From positions 1 through 26,188 of the forward strand of contig JAJJLU010000630.1 of assembly GCA_023807065.1 (NCBI GenBank): DNA of 26,188 nucleotides, in the 5' to 3' direction. A program made the position numbers and the translations under genes. Positions 18,790 to 26,188 of the stretch are shown here, in pieces. This DNA comes from Isotricha intestinalis. Lineage: Eukaryota; Ciliophora; Litostomatea; Vestibuliferida; Isotrichidae. Numbering within the stretch: position 1 is the stretch's first letter; each line of letters starts with the position of its first letter. Under the pieces are notes generated by a model, which saw only the letters and a program-made list of their open reading frames with translations, was not told where the DNA came from and made no database searches.

Positions 18790-20149
18790 TTAATTTTCGA
18801 GTAATTCTTGTTCTTTTTCGCTTCTTTCTTTCTTATACCTAAACTTTTCCTCTTTAAAAGTTAAACAACTAATAAAACTAACAATAGAAAAACAAGTGCT
18901 AGCCCAAAATAAATATTTATAATCACTTTTTTCTTTAACCAGTATTTTAGTTAAAGTAGGACTAATCATACTTCCAAAACTTAAAAAAAATGTAGCAATA
19001 CCATAAATAATAGTTGAATATTTTAATCCAAAAACTTTTGGATAAATGGGTATAATCAAAGAAACATTTCCTGCTAAAATAAAAGCACCTAAGCAAACTT
19101 GGAAACAATATAATAAAGGTTTAGAAACTGAAAAATAAATTGTAGCTGAGTCAATTATTTCAACTAAAACTAATAAAAGATATAATTTTTTAAATCCAAA
19201 TTTATCAAATAAAATACCCCAAATTAACCTTGAACATCCACTGACAATAGCATAAATATTAGCTAAATTACCTAATAAACTTTCATCAATTTGGTTTAAT
19301 TGGCCAAAAGTTCTATTAGTATTAGCAACTGTATAACAGAAAACAAAGGTACATATATTCATAATAATTAATTGATAAACTTGTATTGAGGAATAAACTT
19401 GTTGAATTGGATTTTTAATTGCCGTTTCATCATCTTCTTCATTTTTTTGCTCAGTCATTCCTGTTTCTTTTTCTTTTTTTACTTCTTTATATTCATATAC
19501 AAAAATAATAACTAAAATACAACAAACATCAACAAATAAATTTAATACATTTAAATAATCTTTTACTCTTTCAGCAATTTCTTTTTTAAAAAGACCTGTA
19601 ATTGGATCAGCTTTTTCAAAAGTAGGATTTATTATATTTGTAGCAAGAGAATTATATATTAAAGGACTTAATCCAAAACCAAAAAAACAAATTCCAGTTA
19701 ATAAACCTTTTTTACTTGGATAATATGCCCATAAATTTTTTAATAAAGGCATTAAACTTAATCCAGAACATGTTCCAAAAAGGAAAATTCCAATATATAT
19801 ATTAATTATTTTGGTTGTATGAGATATAATATATAATCCTAACATTTGACATGACATTCCTAATATTGTTACAAATTTAATTTTAAATTTTTGTTCTAAT
19901 ACTGGCCCAATTGTTCCCATTATTGAAGTTGACATACTTATTAAAGGCATTAAAAATAATCCATCTACTAATTTCATATCTGGTGAATCATGATTTTTTA
20001 AATAAGAGGTTAATAAACCATTGATATTTGGCCAAGTATACATTGACCCTCCTAACTATATAAATTTTTGGTTATTTTTTTTTTTATTTTACTATGTGAG
20101 CTAATAATGTTGAAAATAATGTACACATTCCTGCTAAATTGTTTGACAT
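18790..20149 (-). CDS. Major facilitator superfamily transporter (OFA/monocarboxylate-like), 440 aa, one intron
   Basis: Exon 1 20149-20093 (19 codons, MSNNLAGMCTLFSTLLAHI), a 37-nt intron, exon 2 20055-18790. The spliced N-terminus supplies the first transmembrane helix and the LGGSMYTWPNINGLLTSYL motif typical of MFS proteins of the oxalate-formate antiporter/monocarboxylate type (equivalent of G..Y.WS.....L). About 12 hydrophobic helices in two bundles are separated by a charged loop near residue 205-225 (VKKEKETGMTEQKNEEDDE). Motif GLLTGICFFGFGLSP and the domain-2 helix SGCSRLIWGILFDKFGFKK (the MFS motif A counterpart, with D-x-F-G) are intact. It should be a secondary transporter of small solutes in plasma membrane or an organelle; substrate cannot be read from sequence. 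Confidence 0.88.
20056..20092 (-). other. Spliceosomal intron, 37 nt, in the MFS gene
   Basis: On the sense strand it begins GTAAAATAAAAA and ends TTTATATAG, phase 0, after codon 19. Retention gives TAA at the third codon. Splicing restores the first transmembrane helix of the transporter. Confidence 0.88.
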
Positions 20150-20432
20150 TTTTAGATTTGAATATATAAAAAAATAATTTTTTATTTAAATTTATATAAA
20201 TTATATGAATTATTATTTCATAAAATAATATATTCAACCACATTTATTTAAAAATACTATTCCAATCATAATTAAATTATTCTTTTTTCTCATTATATTA
20301 TAGTAATATATTCAACTCAAATTTATAAATTTTAATGTAAATAAAAGAAAAATATCCTTATCAAATAAAAATATAATTTACACTCACCTTTAAAATCTAT
20401 ATTCTTTATATTTATTTATAGTTCTATTCATA

Positions 20433-21506
20433 TTAGAAGCAATCTATCATATTTGTATTATTTATTCCTTCATATTGATTAAGTAATTTATAAATAACAT
20501 ATTTACCATATTTGTTAGATATTATTTGATTATGATATCCTGATTCTAATAAATAATGAAATAATTGAAGTTTATTTCTATTATTTATTTTATCAATAAA
20601 ACACTCTATTACTCGACTACCAAATTTATTTATACTTAATCTTATAAAATTAAATGTAATTGTTTGTTGAAGGATAGAAAAGTATTTTTCTTTTTTTGAA
20701 ATTTTATCAATAAAAACCTGAATTGCAAAATTTCCAAATTGATTTTCAGATATATTTAAATAGTTTTTTATAAATAATGATAACAAAGATAATAAGATTT
20801 GTTCATTTTCACAATTATTTATAAATTTTTTGATTACAAAAACTCCATTCATATTATAACATAAATCAACAAAATGTTTGAAAATAATTTTATTTATCTT
20901 TGTTCTATAATTTTCATTGAAATAAGAAATTATTTTTTGAATGACGTAAGTCCCAATATTATTTTTTGCAATTTTTATTAATTTATTTTTTGAAGAAATA
21001 GCATTGACTATCATTGTTATTTCATCTTTTGAAGATGCTTTTTCAATTAAAGTTTGTAAAGGATGTGAACCATATTCATTAATTGCTAAATTATCAATTT
21101 GATTATAAATTTCTCTTAAAATAATTAATTTTTGCTTTTTAGATGCATTTTTAATTAATTCACTCATTAAATAATTTGATTTTTTTCCATTCATTAAATT
21201 CAAAAATCGACCTTTTAATTTTGGAATTATAACTTCTATTTTACTTACTATTAATTGCCCTTTTAAAAATAAATTTTTTAAAAATTTTTCTTCAAAATTC
21301 AAATCTTTTTTTATTTGATTTATTGGATTATTTATATTTTTATTATCAATTTGGAAATATTGATTTAAAATTTCATTGTTTGAATTACTTACATTTAATA
21401 ATGAACTCTTTGAATTTACCGATGTCTCATCATTTATTGTTGAAATCATTGAATTGTTTATTTCCTTCAAAGGTTGATTTAAGGAGAAGACCAGAATATA
21501 ATTCAT
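20433..21506 (-). CDS. PUF (Pumilio) family RNA-binding protein
   Basis: 357 residues from ATG 21506, stop TAA. PUF proteins bind 3' UTRs of mRNAs and repress or destabilise them. At least seven Puf repeats are visible; the RNA-contacting helices read KSNYLM (about 109-114, degenerate), YGSHPLQ (145-151), IGTYVIQ, NGVFVIK, FGNFAIQ, FGSRVIE and YGKYVIY (about 333-339). The succession N..Q then S..E just before the last repeat matches the part of Pumilio that reads the U and G of a UGU core. The N-terminal ~80 residues are Asn/Ser-rich. Start is uncertain: an upstream ATG at 21528 opens another frame (MFGSQKEYELYSG...) that would need a one-base shift to join; if used, the protein is about 7 residues longer. 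Neighbour on the right is divergent. Confidence 0.85.
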   Translation of the reverse strand: MNYILVFSLNQPLKEINNSMISTINDETSVNSKSSLLNVSNSNNEILNQYFQIDNKNINNPINQIKKDLNFEEKFLKNLFLKGQLIVSKIEVIIPKLKGRFLNLMNGKKSNYLMSELIKNASKKQKLIILREIYNQIDNLAINEYGSHPLQTLIEKASSKDEITMIVNAISSKNKLIKIAKNNIGTYVIQKIISYFNENYRTKINKIIFKHFVDLCYNMNGVFVIKKFINNCENEQILLSLLSLFIKNYLNISENQFGNFAIQVFIDKISKKEKYFSILQQTITFNFIRLSINKFGSRVIECFIDKINNRNKLQLFHYLLESGYHNQIISNKYGKYVIYKLLNQYEGINNTNMIDCF

Positions 21507-21528
21507 ATTCCTTTTGAGAACCAAACAT

Positions 21529-22158
21529 ATTTTATTTTATAAACTTTTAAATTAATTATAATATAAATCCAATTTTTATTTATTTATATTTGAATTTTTT
21601 TAATATATAAATATTATTTTGATTTATTTTTTAAATATTCAAGGATTTGTATATATAAAAACAATAATTTTTTTTAAGAAAAAGAAAAATAAAAAATATG
21701 ATTTATTTATTTAATAAAATAATATATTTGTTTTCTATCCATAAAAATTATAATTTAAATCAAATGAGTTAAAATGTAGATTATCTAAATAATTAAAAAA
21801 GTTAAATAATTTGTCGATTAATTATTATAAAAATTCATCTTCTACAATTATTATTTTAATTCAATTAGTTGTTATTTTTTTATTTTCACTCCAATTCAAT
21901 GTTTGAAATATATAATAAATTCTTATTATGTATTTTGTTTTTTTAAATGAAATCTAAAAAATAAATTTTTTTCATTAATTAAGTCTTATGTAATTTAACT
22001 TTTATTTTAAATATATTATATTTAATGCTATTATTTAAAAAATGAAATTTCATTACTACAATAATTTTAACTCATAATATTTTAAACTACCTTATTAATC
22101 TATTATTTAAAAAACAATAAAAAAAGAAAATCTTAATAAGAATAATTTATAAATTTAA
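21529..22158. promoter_or_regulatory. Divergent intergenic region between PUF and histidine kinase genes
   Basis: About 630 bases, extremely AT-rich, between two divergent genes and therefore expected to hold both promoters. No convincing gene. On the minus strand around 21862-21830 the short phrase IKIIIVEDEFL resembles the start of a receiver domain but is flanked by stops. Long A/T runs dominate; no conserved promoter element can be named. Confidence 0.4.
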
Positions 22159-24624
22159 ATGTTGAGAATAATGCAAAAAAGTGGTAAAACTTTAGATTAT
22201 TTACTTTATGAAAATAAGTTAAATGATGCATATAATAATTTCCCAATTGGATTAATAATAATTGAAAAAGAAGAAAAAGAAATTATAATTAAAGAAATAA
22301 ATTCATATGCATGTGAAATATTTGAACTTTATCAAGATTCAGCTTTTATTAAATTAAAAAATCAAATGAAAAAATTTAAAAAATGGGAAAATAATACTTT
22401 ACAAGATTTAAATTTGTATAATTTTATTTTTTCTAATCATTTAACAAAAGAACATTGTGGAACATTTATTTCATCACTTTCAATGGTTTATGTCAAAGTT
22501 AAATTTTTAAATAATCATATTTACTTATCGATAGATAATTACAATGATGAAAGAAAAGATCTTCAAGGAAATTTAGTTAAAAGTTTAAAATATCAATATC
22601 TAGTAACATTGTATCATGAATTAAATAATCCATTAAATGCTTTAATGAATATTTCAGATGATAATAATTTTGAAAATTATGGGGTTGAAAAAAATAACTT
22701 TTTTTTTGAAGAAATTGAAATGAAATTTAAACAAATTAATTTATTAGTTATTTTAATTAAAATGTTTATTAAAAATTTTATATGGTACTTTAGAGTCATT
22801 TTTGAAATAACTAATAATATAGAAGCAATTTCATCTTCAAAAATTAATTTAGAATATTTATTTTCAAAACATGTGAATAAATATAAAGATTTATTTAAAT
22901 ATAAAGATATTGGATATGAGAAAAATTTTTCTTTTTTAAAAGATAAATATATATCTTCTGACAGTAAACATATTAATAATTTTTTTAAAGGAATATTTGT
23001 TTATTTATATCATATATTACCTAAAAAAAATGGATTTATAGTAAGTCATAACTTATTAAATGATAATAAAATAAAAATAAATTTTATCAAAAAAATAGTA
23101 ACAAAAGAAAAATCAAAAAGTAAAATTTTAACAGATATTGATTTAAATTTTAAAAAACAATTTGATTTTACAAACAGTGTTCAAACTATAGAAATAACGA
23201 AAGAATTATTATTAAGACTTAGCAATATGTTAAAATTAAAATTAAAATTTTATAATGATGATGAAAATTTAATATTAAGTTTAATTTTAACATTTTCTTA
23301 TGAAGAAGAATTAGAAGAAGAAGATGAGATAAAAGAATTTACTCCATCTCAAAAATTAATAACATTAAATGGAATAAATAGATCAATTAGATTTCATAAT
23401 AATTGGCATTCAATGGTTCCAGAAAATCATTTAAATATAAATGAAATAACTTCTCCTTTTCAAACTTCTTTAACAACAATTCAACATAATAATATAAATT
23501 ATAATTACCATCTTACAATTTCAGTTCCTAATGAAAATTTAAATCATAATCAATATAGTAATTGGTTTCTTTCAACTATTAATTCAAATATTGATAATAA
23601 CGGAAGCAATAAAAAAGGAAATCAAAATAATGATATTTTTAAATTAGAAAATGATCCTTTTATTAAAATGACAAAAGACCAAAATCCTTTTATAAGAGAA
23701 ATAACAAATAGTAAATTAAGTGATTCTTTTATATCAGGAAGTATTTCAATGTCTGAATATGTAAATGAAGAAGAAGATAAAAATAGATTAAAAAATTATA
23801 TGGATAGTGTAAATTATCATTTGCATAATCAACAATATACTAAAAATGATTCAGAAAATTCATTTGATTCAAAAAAAAAAAATAATACCTCATTTAAACA
23901 ATTGAACAGTAATCAATCTCTTAAAAAATATTTAAAAAAAAATAATAGCACTTTTTTAATTAAAAAACATACTAACAAAAGTGATAACAATGATTTACAA
24001 AAAAAATTTATTAAAAATATTGAAAGTAATAATTCAAGTAAAAAAAAGTTAAGAACTTATAATAAAAATGAAAAAGAAGGAAATAAAAATATTATTCAAA
24101 CAGTAAAATCAAAAACAGAAGATATAAAAATGAAAAAGAAAAATTCTCTTTATAATGAAAATTCATACAATACAAATAACAATAAAATAACTAATAAAAA
24201 AAAAGAATGTGAAGAATGTAATGATGTATTATTATGCGATGACGAAGAATTTAATTTATCAACAATAAAGAATATGTTAAAAAAATTTAATGTTAATGCA
24301 GATACAAGTACAAATGGTAAAGAATGTATAGATGCAATTTTAAATAAAATTAAATGTAATTGTGGAAATAAATATTATAAATTATTATTTTTAGATATGA
24401 TGATGCCTGTTATGGATGGTTTAGAAGCAACTAAAAAAATTCAAGAATTAATTAATAATAAAATCATTAACGATGATTTAAAAATTATTATTGTGTCTGC
24501 ACATATTGAAGATAATTTAATTAATAGTTTAAAAGAATTTAAATGTATTGTTGAAGAAGTTCCTAAACCATTAAAAAAACCAAAGTTAGAAGAAATTTTA
24601 AATAATTATTATTTTAAAAATTAG
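22159..24624 (+). CDS. Hybrid histidine kinase with intact receiver and degenerate ATP-binding domain
   Basis: 821 residues, no intron, stop TAG. Order: PAS-like sensory segment (about 22-130, NNFPIGLIIIEKEE); HisKA-type dimerisation helix with phospho-accepting His 153 in YHELNNPLNALM; a region matching the ATPase domain in position (about 265-380) but without the N-box Asn, the DxGxG and GxGLG glycine motifs; a long Asn/Lys/Ser-rich linker (about 385-685); and a C-terminal receiver (689-821) with every key residue: Asp 694/695, phospho-acceptor Asp 746 in LLFLDMMMPVMDG, Ser 780 in IIIVSAH, Lys 803 in EEVPKPLKK. Hybrid kinases act in phosphorelay signalling; this one may receive or pass phosphate rather than autophosphorylate. 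No strong transmembrane segment except a hydrophobic stretch near 195-217. Confidence 0.85.
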   Translation: MLRIMQKSGKTLDYLLYENKLNDAYNNFPIGLIIIEKEEKEIIIKEINSYACEIFELYQDSAFIKLKNQMKKFKKWENNTLQDLNLYNFIFSNHLTKEHCGTFISSLSMVYVKVKFLNNHIYLSIDNYNDERKDLQGNLVKSLKYQYLVTLYHELNNPLNALMNISDDNNFENYGVEKNNFFFEEIEMKFKQINLLVILIKMFIKNFIWYFRVIFEITNNIEAISSSKINLEYLFSKHVNKYKDLFKYKDIGYEKNFSFLKDKYISSDSKHINNFFKGIFVYLYHILPKKNGFIVSHNLLNDNKIKINFIKKIVTKEKSKSKILTDIDLNFKKQFDFTNSVQTIEITKELLLRLSNMLKLKLKFYNDDENLILSLILTFSYEEELEEEDEIKEFTPSQKLITLNGINRSIRFHNNWHSMVPENHLNINEITSPFQTSLTTIQHNNINYNYHLTISVPNENLNHNQYSNWFLSTINSNIDNNGSNKKGNQNNDIFKLENDPFIKMTKDQNPFIREITNSKLSDSFISGSISMSEYVNEEEDKNRLKNYMDSVNYHLHNQQYTKNDSENSFDSKKKNNTSFKQLNSNQSLKKYLKKNNSTFLIKKHTNKSDNNDLQKKFIKNIESNNSSKKKLRTYNKNEKEGNKNIIQTVKSKTEDIKMKKKNSLYNENSYNTNNNKITNKKKECEECNDVLLCDDEEFNLSTIKNMLKKFNVNADTSTNGKECIDAILNKIKCNCGNKYYKLLFLDMMMPVMDGLEATKKIQELINNKIINDDLKIIIVSAHIEDNLINSLKEFKCIVEEVPKPLKKPKLEEILNNYYFKN

Positions 24625-24778
24625 GATATTTTATTTTTTTGTGCTTTTGTATGTTAGGTATGTATTTATTATTTATTTATCATAAAGTTTAAATTTTTGT
24701 TTTACATTTATTTTATTTAAGTGATAATTTATTTATTAAATATTATTCAATTAAAAGTTTATCTGTTTTTTAATTTTC

Positions 24779-26029
24779 ATGAATCAAAAACAATTTTCTG
24801 ATAATCTAAAGCTCAATGATGAAATGAGAAAACTATATATGAAAAATTATGATAATGTTAATAATAAAAATAACTATGAAGCGACTAATATATCTTTTTC
24901 AAATTTTCAAAATCAAAATCAATTCCAATCTTCTAATAATAATTTTAGAAATGAAGAGTTAGATAATTTTTCTTTCAATAACAGAAGAAATAGAAGAGAC
25001 TTTGAATTAAATAACAATAATTATAATGATAATAAATATGACAATAATATTCCCCATGGTATAAGAAAATTCAAAAAAATTCCTAGAAATGTAAATAATA
25101 CCAATCAAAATGAATTTCAAAAAAGAAACTTAGATATAAATGAATTCAACAGAAAAATAGAGAAAAATTTAGATTATTATAAACAAAAAAGTAAAGAAAT
25201 TTTTAGCACAAATAAAAAAAATGAACATTTATATAATAAAGGCGGTAATTATAATAATAATAATTTTAATTTAAATAATAATAATAACACTTTTATAAAT
25301 TATAATGAAATAAATACATCAAAATTTCCTTTTCCTAAAGATAATTATAATAATAAAAAAATAAATTTAATGAATTCTTTTAATGAACAAAGCTCATTAT
25401 TAAAAGGAAATAATAATTTATCAAATAACCAAATAAATAATTCATCAAATTTAATTTCACATTCCAAGCAAATTATAGTGGAAATTATAGAACCTGGTGT
25501 TTCTCATTTTAATATGCCAGAAATCGAAAATATGAAATTTATTACATATAATCATAAATATAAAAAAATAATAAAAAAGTTCGGATTTATAGTAATTCTC
25601 AGTGGAATTATTATGATATTTGTTTATAATTTGTCAAAAAAAGAACAAAAAGAAGAAATTTTAAATGCTTTAAGATTAATTTCCCCGAATATGATTCTAA
25701 GTTTGGTTGTTACTGTATTTATTATTTTTATTATTTTATACTTTATAATGAAAAAAAATGATAATGATTATTATAATGATATAGCTGAAAGGGATTATAA
25801 GATTTTAGAAGAAATGATTAAAAAAAGAGATAATAATTTTATAGGAATTTTTCAAAATCAATTTATTAAAGAATATTCTGAAAAAAGAAACATTCCTGAA
25901 AGTAAATATAAAAAATATATTTTGCCTATTTTGAAAAAATTGATAGAATTAAACAACAAAATTATTGATGCTCAAGTAAATATTTCTAACCAAATTCAAG
26001 ATATATGGAAACTAAAAGAAAGCATTTAA
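24779..26029 (+). CDS. Asn-rich two-transmembrane protein with possible Man1/Src1-like C-terminus
   Basis: 416 residues, single exon, stop TAA; the last gene before the telomere. Residues 1-235 are low complexity, rich in Asn, Phe, Lys and Arg, with basic patches (RNRRDF, GIRKFKKIPR) and no signal peptide. Two hydrophobic helices follow, near 268-286 (FGFIVILSGIIMIFVYNL) and 305-325 (MILSLVVTVFIIFIILYFIM), separated by a short ~20-residue loop. The C-terminal ~90 residues (IAERDYKILEEMIKKRD, FIKEYSEKRNIPESKYKKYI, ISNQIQDIWKL) follow the spacing of the helical/winged-helix tail of LEM-domain inner nuclear membrane proteins of the Man1/Src1/Heh type, including the late Trp. A disordered nucleoplasmic N-terminus, two membrane passes and a folded tail is the same plan. 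The loop is much shorter than in Man1, and no LEM motif is seen, so the call is tentative. Confidence 0.6.
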   Translation: MNQKQFSDNLKLNDEMRKLYMKNYDNVNNKNNYEATNISFSNFQNQNQFQSSNNNFRNEELDNFSFNNRRNRRDFELNNNNYNDNKYDNNIPHGIRKFKKIPRNVNNTNQNEFQKRNLDINEFNRKIEKNLDYYKQKSKEIFSTNKKNEHLYNKGGNYNNNNFNLNNNNNTFINYNEINTSKFPFPKDNYNNKKINLMNSFNEQSSLLKGNNNLSNNQINNSSNLISHSKQIIVEIIEPGVSHFNMPEIENMKFITYNHKYKKIIKKFGFIVILSGIIMIFVYNLSKKEQKEEILNALRLISPNMILSLVVTVFIIFIILYFIMKKNDNDYYNDIAERDYKILEEMIKKRDNNFIGIFQNQFIKEYSEKRNIPESKYKKYILPILKKLIELNNKIIDAQVNISNQIQDIWKLKESI

Positions 26030-26172
26030 TGAGATACAAACACATCCATTTTTTTATTTAATTAAATTTAAATATATAATTCAAAAAATAATTTTATTAT
26101 ATTTTATAATAAATAATTAAAATTATTGATTTTGATAATGTAAAAGAAACAATAAAAAATAGATCAAATAAT

Positions 26173-26188
26173 GGGGATTGGGGATTGG
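26173..26188 (+). repeat. Telomeric repeat, (GGGGATT)n, chromosome right end
   Basis: Two full GGGGATT units and the first two bases of a third reach the last base of the window. The G-rich strand runs 5' to 3' toward the end, as in every known eukaryotic telomere, and this is the longest G-rich patch seen in a very AT-rich sequence. The unit resembles ciliate telomeres (GGGGTT in Tetrahymena, GGGGTTTT in spirotrichs) with an A insertion. Only ~2.3 units are present, so the array is truncated by the window or assembly end. The distance from the last stop codon is only 143 bases, so there is almost no subtelomere, as expected for macronuclear chromosomes. Confidence 0.8.

Noticed and set aside
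20052..20243. 63-codon minus-strand frame upstream of the transporter
   Set aside because: It overlaps the true first exon (20149-20093) and intron in another frame; the spliced exon restores the first transmembrane helix.
21507..21524. TTG-initiated start for the PUF gene
   Set aside because: Non-ATG start is unlikely in a eukaryotic nuclear gene; ATG 21506 lies six codons inside the same frame.
21828..21862. IKIIIVEDEFL as a second receiver domain next to the histidine kinase
   Set aside because: Only eleven residues long, with stops on both sides and no downstream Asp or Lys motif; chance is likely in AT-rich DNA.
1..26188. Ciliate code with TAA/TAG read as Gln throughout
   Set aside because: Twelve genes end naturally at TAA or TAG at the end of recognisable families, so the standard code is required here.

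Overview
The window is an extremely AT-rich eukaryotic (protist) chromosome end with densely packed, mostly single-exon genes. Three things suggest a ciliate macronuclear chromosome. The right edge consists of G-rich tandem repeats (GGGGATT)n in telomere orientation, only about 140 bases after the last stop codon. Introns are tiny (26, 37 and 46 nt, GTAA...TATAG). The gene set includes a hybrid histidine kinase, Asn-rich coiled-coil proteins and a Cdc15/SepH-type kinase. The standard code fits: of 12 genes whose stop lies in the window, 10 end in TAA, 2 in TAG and none in TGA, and Trp is TGG. I associate GGGGATT-type telomeres with rumen (trichostome) ciliates only from memory and could not check this.

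Layout, left to right. An Hsp70 gene runs off the left edge (minus). A coiled-coil gene follows (plus, 26-nt intron after the ATG, one apparent frameshift), then an eroded coding relic (2587-2943). Next are a 1004-residue Cdc15/SepH/MAP3K-epsilon-like kinase (minus, one intron), an ankyrin-repeat protein (minus), RPA2 (plus), and a large coiled-coil/IQ/B-box-like zinc protein (minus). After these come a decayed DHHC palmitoyltransferase pseudogene (plus, 11607-12257), an F-box-like helical protein with repeated RKS/RKT motifs (minus, one apparent frameshift) and a charged coiled-coil protein (minus). The right third holds a mitotic-type cyclin (minus), a second large pseudogene (minus, 17881-18684), an MFS transporter (minus, one intron), a PUF RNA-binding protein (minus), a hybrid histidine kinase with an intact receiver but unrecognisable ATP-binding domain (plus), an Asn-rich two-TM protein with a possible Man1/Src1-type C-terminus (plus), and the telomere.

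The genes do not form an operon or obvious pathway. Several suit cell-cycle, nuclear and cortical functions (Cdc15-like kinase, cyclin, RPA2, possible inner nuclear membrane protein, coiled-coil proteins), but this is ordinary eukaryotic co-location. No rRNA, tRNA, CRISPR or transposon was seen. The most unusual material is the telomere unit, the short 5'-proximal introns, several intergenic coding relics whose in-frame stops are mostly TAA where CAA (Gln) would fit, and apparent single-base frameshifts in otherwise intact genes.
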